Part shown: one piece after another, positions 1 through 9,095 of the stretch
Position numbering within the stretch: the stretch's first letter is position 1
How the letters are laid out: the number at the start of each line of letters is the position of its first letter
Source: Deltaproteobacteria bacterium
Lineage (GTDB): Bacteria; Desulfobacterota_E; Deferrimicrobia; Deferrimicrobiales; Deferrimicrobiaceae
Direction: 5' to 3'
Length of the DNA stretch: 9,943 nucleotides
NCBI GenBank assembly: GCA_023488945.1
Contig: JAMDBZ010000075.1
Coordinates: forward strand, 1-9,943
The notes under the pieces: generated by a model
The model's input: only the letters and a program-made list of their open reading frames with translations
Database searches by the model: none
Told to the model about the DNA's origin: nothing
Position numbers and translations under genes: made by a program

Positions 1-509
1 GCCTTAAGCGCGCTTTGCTTCTGGGCGATGACAAGCCGCTGGGCCTCGAACCGGGCGGTAAACTCGGCCTCCCGGGCGGCGCGGAGCCGGTCCTGCAACG
101 ATGCGACCCTCGCCGGAAGCGCCCCGGAGAAATTGACCCTTCGCACGGTCCCGGCGGCCGTCCCGGGTACTCCGGACCCTTGGTCCAGCTCGCCGTAAAG
201 CCGCTCCCGGTCCGCCAACTGGAGGTGGAGGCTTTTCGCGGTGCTCTCGACGTCCGCCCGCTTGATCGTCGGATCGAGGTCGATCAGCGGCTGGCCCTTC
301 CGCACCCGCTCCCCTTCCCGGACGTGGATCGCCTTGATGATCCCCTCCTCCATCGGCTGGATCACCTGGACCCGTCCGTCGGGGATCACCTTCCCCCGCG
401 CCTCGGCGACGATCTCCACCTTCCCGAAGTACGACCAGAGGAAGGCGCACACCAGAATCGCGAAGATCGCCCAGATGAGCGCCCGCTTGCCCGGCATCGC
501 CGCTTGCAT
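1..509 (-). CDS. HlyD-family periplasmic adaptor (membrane fusion protein) of a type I secretion or efflux system, N-terminal part, runs off left edge
   Basis: The reading frame is open from the ATG at 509 to the window edge (169 codons), so the C-terminal part is missing. Seen: a short basic N-terminus, one hydrophobic membrane segment at about residues 10-28 (ALIWAIFAILVCAFLWSYF), then GKVIPDGRVQVIQPMEEGII (39-58) and VREGERVRKGQPLIDLDP (63-80), the lipoyl/barrel-sandwich half-motif typical of HlyD/PrtE adaptors, and then a charged, probably coiled-coil stretch with many Gln, Arg and Glu. In this family the protein is anchored in the inner membrane and bridges an ABC exporter to a TolC-like outer-membrane channel. 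Relatives often have a longer cytoplasmic segment before the membrane helix; here only about 9 residues precede it, and just upstream the other strand encodes a transposase end. The 5' end may therefore be truncated, although AGGGGA about 6 bp before the ATG could still serve as a ribosome site. An in-frame ATG at 497 is an alternative start. Confidence 0.85.
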   Translation of the reverse strand, partial: MQAAMPGKRALIWAIFAILVCAFLWSYFGKVEIVAEARGKVIPDGRVQVIQPMEEGIIKAIHVREGERVRKGQPLIDLDPTIKRADVESTAKSLHLQLADRERLYGELDQGSGVPGTAAGTVRRVNFSGALPARVASLQDRLRAAREAEFTARFEAQRLVIAQKQSALK

Positions 510-515
510 GTCGTT

Positions 516-716
516 CCCCTGCCCGCGTACGCCCCGGAACTCAATCCCGACGAGGGAGTCTGGGGTTACGCAAAGCGCGCCTTGTCCAACGGCGGGCGCA
601 GCGACACTGACGCCTTGCGAACCGAGGTGCGACGGGTCATGCGCCATCTCCGACGATCCCCGCGCCTGATCCGGGGATTCATCCGCCACTCAGGACTCCC
701 CCTTTTTTTGCGATGA
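516..716 (+). pseudogene. IS630-family transposase, C-terminal fragment
   Basis: The last 66 codons before the TGA at 714-716 read as the end of an IS630/Tc1-type DDE transposase. It begins PLPAYAPELNPDEGVWGYAKR, which matches the family signature LPPYSPELNPIExxW, and the glutamate in NPDEGVW would be the third catalytic acid. The tail is Arg-rich and ends HSGLPLFLR. The two catalytic aspartates and the N-terminal helix-turn-helix are absent. Upstream of about 516 the frame stays open only because it runs antisense through the HlyD gene, where no transposase motif can be seen. The fragment is therefore a non-functional remnant of an insertion sequence whose left part is gone. No terminal repeat of the parent IS could be identified between 717 and 743. 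Assignment to IS630 rests on the one conserved motif and is from memory of the family. Confidence 0.75.
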
Positions 717-743
717 TCGTTGCATTATTTACGCAGCACTCAA

Positions 744-924
744 TAGCCCGCATTTCTCACCGGGGTTCGTCGCGAGACGGTGGAGACGGGCGTGGATACA
801 AGGCGCGCGAACTTCGGGCACCGCAGGCGTAGTGGACACTACGTCGAGGAGCACGAAGGAGCGCAACGCAGTAGACATGCCCGTATCCGCCGGCGCAGCA
901 GAAGCCTTGAAAGAAATAGGGTTA
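744..924. mobile_element. MITE-like non-autonomous element with TA ends, imperfect terminal inverted repeats and an internal hairpin
   Basis: The left end (744-760) reads TAGCCCGCATTTCTCAC on the + strand. The right end, read on the minus strand from 924 to 909, is TAACCCTATTTCTTTC; with a one-base gap 13 of 16 positions agree. Both ends carry TA, the dinucleotide duplicated by IS630/Tc1-type transposases. Inside, GGATAC (794-799) is mirrored by GTATCC (883-888), and a long imperfect hairpin lies between them. There is no credible coding sequence. Together with the adjacent IS630 fragment this suggests a small element mobilised in trans by an IS630-type enzyme. The inverted repeats are seen directly; mobility is inference. 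Alternatives are a structured RNA or a REP/BIME-like intergenic repeat. Its right end is 18 bp past the katG stop, so it could also shape the 3' end of katG mRNA. Confidence 0.5.
805..864. repeat. imperfect long hairpin inside the MITE-like element
   Basis: CGTAGTG (828-834) and CACTACG (837-843) form a perfect 7-bp inverted repeat around GA. Further out TTCG (813-816) pairs with CGAA (854-857), and GCGC (805-808) pairs with GCGC (861-864), with unpaired bases between. The resulting stem-loop spans about 60 nt and could form on either strand. No T-run follows on either strand, so it is not a classic intrinsic terminator. Confidence 0.6.
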
Positions 925-941
925 AGGCCTATCCTCTGAGA

Positions 942-3579
<2,638 letters not shown>

Positions 3580-3747
3580 CGCATCCTCCGGTCAAGGGCG
3601 ATTTATTCGAATCGAGATTATCACGTCCGTTTCCTCGCATCAAAGAAGGCTTCACGGGAAGGGATTATCCTCAGATAACGAAAACAGGTAAGGCAGTGCG
3701 TCGGCCCTCACACTCGCTGCCCCGTGGGAGAGGAGGGGGTGTCACAC

Positions 3748-3777
3748 TTGATGGAGTTCACTCCAATTCCCCATCAA
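3748..3777. repeat. nested inverted repeat, 7-bp outer and 5-bp inner stems
   Basis: TTGATGG (3748-3754) is the reverse complement of CCATCAA (3771-3777). Inside, GGAGT (3753-3757) is complementary to ACTCC (3760-3764) around a 2-nt centre. The two stems share two bases, so they are alternative rather than simultaneous structures. There is no T-run. It may be an operator-like site or part of an intergenic repeat family; the function is unknown. Confidence 0.5.
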
Positions 3778-3785
3778 CTTTCGAA

Positions 3786-3877
3786 GGCCCCTCATCCTCC
3801 GGACCCTGGGGGAGAGCGACAAACTTGGCGTAAGCGATTTCGTCGTGCGCGGAAGGAGTCGGGGGAGATGAGGGGCC
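3786..3877. repeat. perfect 11-bp inverted repeat with about 70-bp spacer
   Basis: GGCCCCTCATC (3786-3796) is exactly the reverse complement of GATGAGGGGCC (3867-3877). Beside the right arm, CCGGGC (3876-3881) and GCCCGG (3884-3889) form a further short stem. The arms could be the ends of a small intergenic repeat unit or a large hairpin at the 3' end of the oxidoreductase transcript, whose stop codon is at 3900-3902. There is no T-run, so an intrinsic terminator is not supported. The match is seen directly; the role is inference. Confidence 0.55.
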
Positions 3878-3899
3878 GGGCAGGCCCGGACAGGACGCG

Positions 3900-4913
3900 T
3901 TAGACGCGGTCCGCGATGTCCCAGAAGATCTTCTCGACGTAGTTGCGGAAGCCGTGGATGAAGGCACAGCGGCGGTGGAAGCGGGCCAGCGATCCGCAGA
4001 AATAGAGTCCCGGGACGGTGGACTCACCGGTCGCCTTGATGACGGGATATCCCTCCGGCGTGGTCCGAACCTCCCCGCCCTCGACGGGAATCCAGTCGGG
4101 CCGGTAGCCGGTGGCGCAGACGATCCAGTCGAACATCTCCCGCTCCCCGCTCCCGAACGCCACTTCGTGCCCCGACACGGACACCGCCGGATCGGCCTCC
4201 CGCAGCCTGATGATGCCGAACCGGACGAGTTCCTTGAGAACGCTCTCGGAGGAGCCGCGGATGTCCTCGAGCGACCCGGTCTCGCTGAAGTATTGCATGG
4301 CGCCGCGGGTGGACAGCGTCACCCGCGCCGTGCCGGCCAGCTCGACCGCGATCTCGGCCGCCGAGTTCCCTCCGCCGATCACGAGGACGCGATTCCCTTC
4401 GTACGCCATGCAATGGACGAAGTCGCAGGAGTGGAGCACCGCGGGGTTCCCGGCAATCCCCGGGATCTTCGGATAATACGGCTTCGAGCAGGCGCCCGTC
4501 GCCAGGACGAGGAACCGGCATCCCGCCTCGCCGGCCGACGTGGACACGCGGAACCCGCCATCCACCGCGGCCGCGCGCATCGCCGTCACGTGCTCCGTGA
4601 CCCGCACCCGGAATTCGCGAGAGAATGCCTCGATGTAGCAAAGGAAGTCCTCCCGCGTCGGGAACGGCTTCCGGCTCCCGGGGAGCGACCAGAGCGGCCG
4701 GTCGAGGGAAAGGGACGTCCAGTCGGTCCCGGGCACCGAGGGGGACAGCAGAACCATCCCCGTCCGCATCCCCCGCCACGCCTGCCCGATCTTCCCCCGC
4801 TCGAGGATCCGGTGGGGAATCCGGTGCTCCTGGAAGTAACGCCCCAGGACGAGCCCCGCCGGTCCGCCTCCCACGATGAGCACGTCGTCCACGCTCGCGC
4901 GCCCCCTCGGCAT
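3900..4913 (-). CDS. FAD/NAD(P)-dependent flavoprotein oxidoreductase (monooxygenase/CzcO-like)
   Basis: A protein of 337 residues if read from the ATG at 4913. An FAD-binding Rossmann fold opens the protein ([12 protein letters not shown], glycines at about 15-20, with Glu38 at the end of the second strand). A second dinucleotide fold has [14 protein letters not shown] (about 177-189) for NAD(P)[10 protein letters not shown] (266-274) is the ATG motif shared by FMO-like and thioredoxin-reductase-like enzymes, and [11 protein letters not shown] (302-312) with FIHGFRNYV (318-326) makes the C-terminal FAD contact. The FIHGFR motif recalls FOXRED2/ERFAD-like flavoproteins, from memory. No CxxC redox pair is seen, so it is not thioredoxin reductase. 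The substrate cannot be predicted. The ATG has no good ribosome site; GTG at 4892 has GAGGGGG (4902-4908) 9 nt upstream and leaves the FAD motif intact, so it may be the true start. The gene is divergent from rplU and shares its roughly 100-bp intergenic space. No signal peptide or membrane segment is seen. Confidence 0.85.
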   Translation of the reverse strand: MPRGRASVDDVLIVGGGPAGLVLGRYFQEHRIPHRILERGKIGQAWRGMRTGMVLLSPSVPGTDWTSLSLDRPLWSLPGSRKPFPTREDFLCYIEAFSREFRVRVTEHVTAMRAAAVDGGFRVSTSAGEAGCRFLVLATGACSKPYYPKIPGIAGNPAVLHSCDFVHCMAYEGNRVLVIGGGNSAAEIAVELAGTARVTLSTRGAMQYFSETGSLEDIRGSSESVLKELVRFGIIRLREADPAVSVSGHEVAFGSGEREMFDWIVCATGYRPDWIPVEGGEVRTTPEGYPVIKATGESTVPGLYFCGSLARFHRRCAFIHGFRNYVEKIFWDIADRV

Positions 4914-4925
4914 GCTGTCTGTATG

Positions 4926-4931
4926 AATATA
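4926..4931 (-). promoter_or_regulatory. candidate -10 box for the oxidoreductase gene
   Basis: On the minus strand this is TATATT. No good -35 lies 16-18 bp upstream, so confidence is low. If used, transcription would begin near 4919, only a few bases before the ATG at 4913 but about 27 nt before the GTG at 4892. That would place the GAGGGGG ribosome-site candidate inside the leader and favour the GTG start. Confidence 0.3.
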
Positions 4932-4949
4932 GCATGGCCAATTTCGGAA

Positions 4950-4978
4950 TTGACAGGGGGGAGCGCCTTCCCTATATT
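4950..4978 (+). promoter_or_regulatory. sigma70-type promoter of the rplU operon
   Basis: TTGACA (4950-4955) is a perfect -35 consensus, and TATATT (4973-4978) follows after exactly 17 bp as a near-perfect -10. Transcription should start about 4985, giving a leader of about 33 nt to the rplU ATG at 5018. A strong housekeeping promoter at this place fits a ribosomal-protein operon. No operator or leader hairpin was evident. Confidence 0.85.
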
Positions 4979-5017
4979 AGATGTTTCTATTGCGAAAAGC
5001 GGAGGTCGGAATTCGTC

Positions 5018-5332
5018 ATGTATGCCGTGGTCCGCACCGGCGGGAAGCAGCTTCGGGTTTCCCCCGGCGACGTCGTCAACGTGGAGAAAATTGCGGCCGA
5101 GCCCGGCGCCACGTTGGAACTTTCGGACGTTCTGCTCGTCTCGGGCGAACAGGGGACGACCCTGGGAACACCCACCGTCCCCAACGCGAAGGTCATCTGC
5201 GAGGTGCTTGGCGAGGGCCGCGGGAAGAAGATCGTCGTGTTCAAGTACAAGCGGCGGAAGAACTACCGGCGGAAGATGGGCCACCGCCAGCCGTTTTCCA
5301 AGCTCGCGATCAAGGAGATCCGGGTCGGGTAG
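5018..5332 (+). CDS. rplU: 50S ribosomal protein L21
   Basis: A 104-residue protein, the normal L21 length, that binds 23S rRNA in the large ribosomal subunit. The sequence opens [18 protein letters not shown], the hallmark L21 N-terminus. It continues through [17 protein letters not shown] and the basic rRNA-binding segment [20 protein letters not shown] (about residues 70-89) to ITKxxI-like LAIKEIRVG at the end. The ATG at 5018 is chosen over an in-frame ATG at 4934 because the family begins MYAV and because 4934 lies upstream of the promoter. GGAGG at 5001-5005 is the ribosome site, with a rather long 12-nt spacing. First gene of the operon, 25 bp before rpmA. Confidence 0.97.
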   Translation: MYAVVRTGGKQLRVSPGDVVNVEKIAAEPGATLELSDVLLVSGEQGTTLGTPTVPNAKVICEVLGEGRGKKIVVFKYKRRKNYRRKMGHRQPFSKLAIKEIRVG

Positions 5333-5357
5333 ACCGCCCCGCCAAGGAAGGTCCGAT

Positions 5358-5615
5358 ATGGCGCACAAGAAGGGAGTCGGGAGTTCCCGGAACGGGCGCG
5401 ACAGCCACAGCAAGCGGCTGGGCGTGAAGCGGTTCGGCGGCGAGCTCGTCACCGCCGGGGCGATCATCGTCCGGCAGCGCGGGACGGCCGTCCATCCCGG
5501 GGATAACGTCGGGATGGGAAAGGACCACACGCTCTTCGCCCTCGTCGAGGGGCAGGTCCAGTTCGAAAGGTTCGGGAAGGATCGCAAGAGGGTTTCCGTC
5601 CTCACCGTCTCGTAA
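5358..5615 (+). CDS. rpmA: 50S ribosomal protein L27
   Basis: An 85-residue protein, the usual L27 size, whose N-terminal arm reaches the peptidyl-transferase centre of the 50S subunit. It starts [20 protein letters not shown] and continues [20 protein letters not shown] and [20 protein letters not shown], all classic L27 blocks. The N-terminus is the short Gram-negative type with no cleavable extension as in Firmicutes. AAGGAAGG at 5345-5351 serves as ribosome site for the ATG at 5358. It sits directly downstream of rplU, as in most bacteria, and 12 bp upstream of obgE. Confidence 0.98.
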   Translation: MAHKKGVGSSRNGRDSHSKRLGVKRFGGELVTAGAIIVRQRGTAVHPGDNVGMGKDHTLFALVEGQVQFERFGKDRKRVSVLTVS

Positions 5616-5627
5616 CGCCCCCTCTCC

Positions 5628-6635
5628 ATGCATTTCATCGATGAAGCCGTCATCACCGTCCGCTCCGGGGACGGCGGGCGGGGGTGCGCGAGCTTCCGGC
5701 GGGAGAAGTACGTCCCGCGCGGCGGGCCCGACGGCGGCAACGGCGGGGCGGGCGGAAGCGTCGTCCTCGAGGTGAGCCCCCATCTCGGCACGCTTCTCGA
5801 TTTCCACTACAGGCGGATCCACAAGGCACGGCGCGGTCAGCACGGGAGAGGGAAGGACATGCACGGCCGGAAAGCCCCGGACCTGGTGATCGCGGTCCCG
5901 GCCGGGACCGTCGTGTACGACGCGATCAGCGGGGAGATGCTGGCCGACCTCACGAAGCCGGCGGAGCGGTTCGTGGCCGCCCCCGGAGGGCGCGGGGGGC
6001 GCGGGAACGCCTCCTTCGCCAGCGCCGTGAACCGGGCCCCCGACCGGGCGGAAGCCGGGGAGCCGGGCGTCGAGCGGCGGCTGCGCCTCGAGCTCAAGCT
6101 GATCGCCCGGATCGGGCTCGTCGGGCTACCCAACGCGGGGAAGTCGACGCTGCTGTCCCGCATCTCAAAGGCCCGTCCGAAGATCGCCGACTACCCGTTC
6201 ACGACGCTGTCGCCCGTCCTGGGCGTCGTCGCTCACCGCGGCGAGGAGCTCGTCGTCGCCGACCTGCCGGGCCTGATCGAGGGAGCCCACCGGGGCGCCG
6301 GACTGGGCCACCGGTTCTTAAGGCACGCCGAGCGGACGGAGGCGCTCGTCCACGTGGTGGACGCCGCGCGGACGCCCGAGGAGATCGCCGGGGCGGTCCG
6401 GACCGTGCGGGACGAGATGGGGAAATACAGCCCCGAACTCGCCCGCCGGCCCGCCATCCTGGCGTTCAACAAGATGGATCTGCCGGGAGCGCGGGAATCC
6501 GCCGAGCGGGCACGCCGCCTGTTGAATTTCCCCGAACGGGATGCCTATTATATCTCCGCGGTCACCGGGGACGGGATCGTGGCGCTCCTCGACGGACTGG
6601 TGGCCCTCCGGAGACGACTCCCATATGAAATCTGA
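5628..6635 (+). CDS. obgE: Obg/CgtA family GTPase
   Basis: An essential ribosome-associated GTPase involved in 50S assembly and stress signalling, 335 residues. The glycine-rich Obg fold occupies about residues 1-158 ([20 protein letters not shown], then [11 protein letters not shown]). The G domain follows: G1 GLPNAGKST (166-174), G2 PFTTLSP (190-196), G3 DLPGL (212-216), G4 NKMD (281-284) and G5 SAVTG (310-314). The protein ends soon after the G domain, so the optional C-terminal OCT domain of some Obg proteins is absent, as in many Proteobacteria. The ATG at 5628 matches the family start (MHFIDEA), yet the bases before it are pyrimidine-rich (CCCCCTCTCC) with no Shine-Dalgarno sequence. 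Translation is probably coupled to rpmA, whose stop is 12 bp upstream. The last 11 bases overlap proB. Confidence 0.97.
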   Translation: MHFIDEAVITVRSGDGGRGCASFRREKYVPRGGPDGGNGGAGGSVVLEVSPHLGTLLDFHYRRIHKARRGQHGRGKDMHGRKAPDLVIAVPAGTVVYDAISGEMLADLTKPAERFVAAPGGRGGRGNASFASAVNRAPDRAEAGEPGVERRLRLELKLIARIGLVGLPNAGKSTLLSRISKARPKIADYPFTTLSPVLGVVAHRGEELVVADLPGLIEGAHRGAGLGHRFLRHAERTEALVHVVDAARTPEEIAGAVRTVRDEMGKYSPELARRPAILAFNKMDLPGARESAERARRLLNFPERDAYYISAVTGDGIVALLDGLVALRRRLPYEI

Positions 6636-7806
6636 CACGGCCGGCATCCGCGCGGCGGTCCTCGCTTCCCGCAGGATCCGCCGCATCGTGGTGAAGCTCG
6701 GCAGCGGGACGCTGACCGACGAGACGCGGGGGCTGCGCGAGACGACCATCCGGGCGCTCGCGGCCCAAGTGACGGCGATCCGCAAGGAGCGCGGGATCCA
6801 TGTCGTCGTGGTCACCTCGGGCGCCATCGCCGCGGGGCGCCGGAAATTGGGGATGGCCGACAGGCCGCGGACGGTGGCCCTCAAGCAGGCGGCCGCCGCC
6901 GTCGGGCAGACGACGCTCATGCGGGCGTACGAGCGGGCGTTCGAAAAGCGGGGCGGGATGGTGGGACAGCTCCTCCTCACCCACGACGACTTCCAGGACC
7001 GGACGCGGTACGTGAACGCCCGGAACACGCTCGAGACGCTCCTGTCGCGGGGGATCGTCCCCATCGTCAACGAGAACGACACCGTGGCCACCGAGGAGAT
7101 CCGGCTGGGGGACAACGACCAGCTCGCCGCGCTGGTGGCCCAGATGATCGGCGCCGACCTCCTGGTCCTGCTCACCGACAGCGCGGGGGTCTACACGAAG
7201 GACCCGCACCGGCACCCGGACGCGCGGCTGATCCCCTGGCTTCCCCGGATCGACGACGAAGTCCTGCGCGCGGCCGGCGGGAACCGGGCGGAATCGATCG
7301 GCACCGGCGGGATGACTTCCAAGCTCCGGGCGGCGCGCCAGGTCTCGGCGTCCGGCATCCCGGTGGCGATCGCATCCGGCCTCACGAGGCGCTCCCTCCT
7401 CGACGTCCTCGCCGGCAAGGAGACGGGGACCTTCATCCCGCCGCAGGGAGCGGCGAAGGCCAGCAGCCGGAAGATGTGGATCGCCTACGCCCGGCACCCC
7501 GACGGGACGATCGCCGTCGATGAAGGGGCCCGGAAAGTGCTCGTGGAGGGGGGGAAGAGCCTCCTCTCCGCCGGGATCGTCTCCGTATCGGGGAGGTTCC
7601 GCCGCGGCGACACGGTGTCGCTGTGCGACCGGCGCGGGCGCGTCTTCGCCCGCGGGATCGCCTCCTGGTCGAGCGAACAGGTCGAGCGGGGGAAGGGAAA
7701 GCGGAGCGAGGAGGTCCGGGCGGTCCTGGGGGAAGGCGTTCCCGCCGAGGTGGTGCACCGGGACAACCTGACGATCCTTCCCGCCGCCAAGGGCATCGAA
7801 TCCTGA
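6625..7806 (+). CDS. proB: glutamate 5-kinase with C-terminal PUA domain
   Basis: Phosphorylates L-glutamate to glutamyl-5-phosphate with ATP, the first step of proline synthesis; normally feedback-inhibited by proline. The protein is 393 residues. The amino-acid-kinase domain shows [11 protein letters not shown] (22-32), [11 protein letters not shown] (61-71), IVNENDTV (147-154), [11 protein letters not shown] (162-172) and GTGGMTSKL (226-234). The PUA domain follows at about 283-385 ([19 protein letters not shown] onward), giving the long two-domain form typical of Proteobacteria. The ATG at 6625 ([10 protein letters not shown]) lies inside the end of obgE in another frame, with GGAG at 6610-6613; an upstream in-frame ATG at 6541 is only antecedent obgE sequence. 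Next gene proA starts 22 bp after its stop. Confidence 0.97.
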   Translation: MKSDTAGIRAAVLASRRIRRIVVKLGSGTLTDETRGLRETTIRALAAQVTAIRKERGIHVVVVTSGAIAAGRRKLGMADRPRTVALKQAAAAVGQTTLMRAYERAFEKRGGMVGQLLLTHDDFQDRTRYVNARNTLETLLSRGIVPIVNENDTVATEEIRLGDNDQLAALVAQMIGADLLVLLTDSAGVYTKDPHRHPDARLIPWLPRIDDEVLRAAGGNRAESIGTGGMTSKLRAARQVSASGIPVAIASGLTRRSLLDVLAGKETGTFIPPQGAAKASSRKMWIAYARHPDGTIAVDEGARKVLVEGGKSLLSAGIVSVSGRFRRGDTVSLCDRRGRVFARGIASWSSEQVERGKGKRSEEVRAVLGEGVPAEVVHRDNLTILPAAKGIES

Positions 7807-7828
7807 AGCGAAGGAGACCCGAAGTCCC

Positions 7829-9094
7829 GTGACAGCGACGACGATCCAGGCCGAGGTGGGACGGATCTGCCGGGCCGCGAAGGAGGCGGCGGCCGTCCTC
7901 GCGCGGGCGGACGCGGGGCGGAAGAATTCCGCCCTCGCGGCGATGGCCGCGGGACTCCGGGAGAAGGCCGGCCGGCTCAAGGCGGAGAACGCGAAGGACA
8001 TGGAGGCCGGGAAGAAGAAAGGCCTCTCTTCCGCGATGCTCGACCGGCTGCTGCTCACCGACGCGCGGATCGAACAGATGGCCGCCGGGATCGAGGAGGT
8101 CGTCGCCCTGCCCGACCCCGTGGGAGGGGTCGAGCGGATGGAGCGGCGCCCCAACGGCCTCTGGGTCGGCCGGATGCGGATCCCCCTGGGCGTCATCGGG
8201 ATCATCTACGAGTCGCGTCCCAACGTCACCGCCGACGCGGCGGCGCTCTGCGTGAAGTCCGGGAACGCCGTGATCCTCCGGGGCGGATCGGAGGCGATCC
8301 ATTCCAACACGGCGATCGCGCGGATCCTCCGGGAGGCGCTCGCCTCGGCGGGACTGCCGGAGGACGCCGTCGCCGTCATCGGACAGACCGACCGGGCGGC
8401 GATCGACGCCATGCTCCGGGCGGAAGGAGAAATCGACCTCATCATCCCCCGGGGCGGCGAGGGACTCATCCGGAGCGTCGCCGAGAAGTCGCGGATCCCG
8501 GTGATCAAGCATTACAAGGGGGTCTGCCACGTCTACGTCGACGAGGGCGCCGACCTCGCGCAGGCCCTCGCGATCTGCGTCAACGCGAAGGTCCAGCGGC
8601 CCGGCGTCTGCAACGCGATGGAGACGCTCCTCGTCCACGAGAAGGAGGCGCCGGCGTTCCTCCCGATGGCGGCCGAGGCGCTCGGGAAGCACAAGGTCGA
8701 ACTGCGCGGCTGCCCCCGGACGCGGGAGATCGTCCCCGCAGCGAAGCCGGCGACCGGAAAGGACTGGTCCGCCGAGTACCTCGACCTCATCCTGGCGGTG
8801 CGCGTGGTGCCGTCGCTCGACGCCGCGATCGAGCACATCCGGAAGTACGGTTCCCTGCACACGGAGGCGATCGTGACGCGCGACCACGGACGGGCGATGC
8901 GATTCCTGCGCGAGGTCGACTCCTCCCTGGTCCTCGTCAACGCCTCCACCCGGTTCAACGACGGGTTCCAGCTGGGCCTGGGCGCCGAGATCGGGATCAG
9001 CACGACCAAGATCCACGCCTTCGGGCCGATGGGGCTCGTCGAGCTCACGACGACGAAGTTCATCGCCTTCGGGAACGGCCAGCTCCGGTCGTAA
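7829..9094 (+). CDS. proA: glutamate-5-semialdehyde dehydrogenase (gamma-glutamyl phosphate reductase)
   Basis: Reduces glutamyl-5-phosphate with NADPH to glutamate-5-semialdehyde, which cyclises to pyrroline-5-carboxylate; it takes the labile product of ProB directly. The protein is 421 residues, the family norm. Seen: the nucleotide-binding region [20 protein letters not shown] (118-137), [17 protein letters not shown] (144-160), the catalytic cysteine Cys261 in [20 protein letters not shown] (344-350) and the C-terminal [20 protein letters not shown] (371-390). The start is GTG at 7829 with AAGGAGA at 7811-7817 about 11 nt upstream. Lies immediately after proB and 1 bp before nadD, so the three are almost certainly one transcription unit. 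Confidence 0.97.
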   Translation: MTATTIQAEVGRICRAAKEAAAVLARADAGRKNSALAAMAAGLREKAGRLKAENAKDMEAGKKKGLSSAMLDRLLLTDARIEQMAAGIEEVVALPDPVGGVERMERRPNGLWVGRMRIPLGVIGIIYESRPNVTADAAALCVKSGNAVILRGGSEAIHSNTAIARILREALASAGLPEDAVAVIGQTDRAAIDAMLRAEGEIDLIIPRGGEGLIRSVAEKSRIPVIKHYKGVCHVYVDEGADLAQALAICVNAKVQRPGVCNAMETLLVHEKEAPAFLPMAAEALGKHKVELRGCPRTREIVPAAKPATGKDWSAEYLDLILAVRVVPSLDAAIEHIRKYGSLHTEAIVTRDHGRAMRFLREVDSSLVLVNASTRFNDGFQLGLGAEIGISTTKIHAFGPMGLVELTTTKFIAFGNGQLRS

Positions 9095-9095
9095 C

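Larger units (their letters stand above)
3580..3899. other. intergenic region with inverted repeats, no gene seen
   Basis: About 320 bp between the nucleotidyltransferase start and the oxidoreductase stop, both on the minus strand. No open frame here has a recognisable product; a minus-strand frame entering from 4027 is an out-of-frame shadow of the oxidoreductase. The right half holds two separate inverted-repeat structures (listed separately). The left half (3590-3700) is less GC-rich and should contain the promoter for the nucleotidyltransferase, but no convincing -35/-10 pair could be picked out. Confidence 0.6.

Noticed and set aside
15..515. Long + strand frame upstream of and continuous with the transposase fragment
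   Set aside because: It runs antisense to the HlyD coding sequence and shows no transposase motifs (no helix-turn-helix, no catalytic Asp); only the part from about 516 is transposase-like.
905..930. Intrinsic terminator after katG
   Set aside because: AGCCTT and AAGGCCT are near each other but pair imperfectly and no T-run follows on the minus strand; the bases are better explained as the end of the MITE-like element.
3758..4027. Small minus-strand frame of 89 residues at the end of the oxidoreductase
   Set aside because: Its first two thirds are an alternative frame of the oxidoreductase and the rest is intergenic repeat DNA; no family is recognisable and there is no ribosome-site support.
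3954..4945. Long + strand frame 3954-5615 as one 553-residue gene
   Set aside because: It is antisense to the flavoprotein and then an alternative frame of rplU until it enters the rpmA frame; only the last 85 codons, L27, are real.
4934..5017. Upstream ATG at 4934 as an N-terminally extended L21
   Set aside because: L21 begins MYAVV, and 4934 lies before the predicted transcription start.
6541..6624. Upstream ATG at 6541 for proB
   Set aside because: The extension is an out-of-frame reading of obgE; the ATG at 6625 matches the family start and has GGAG upstream.
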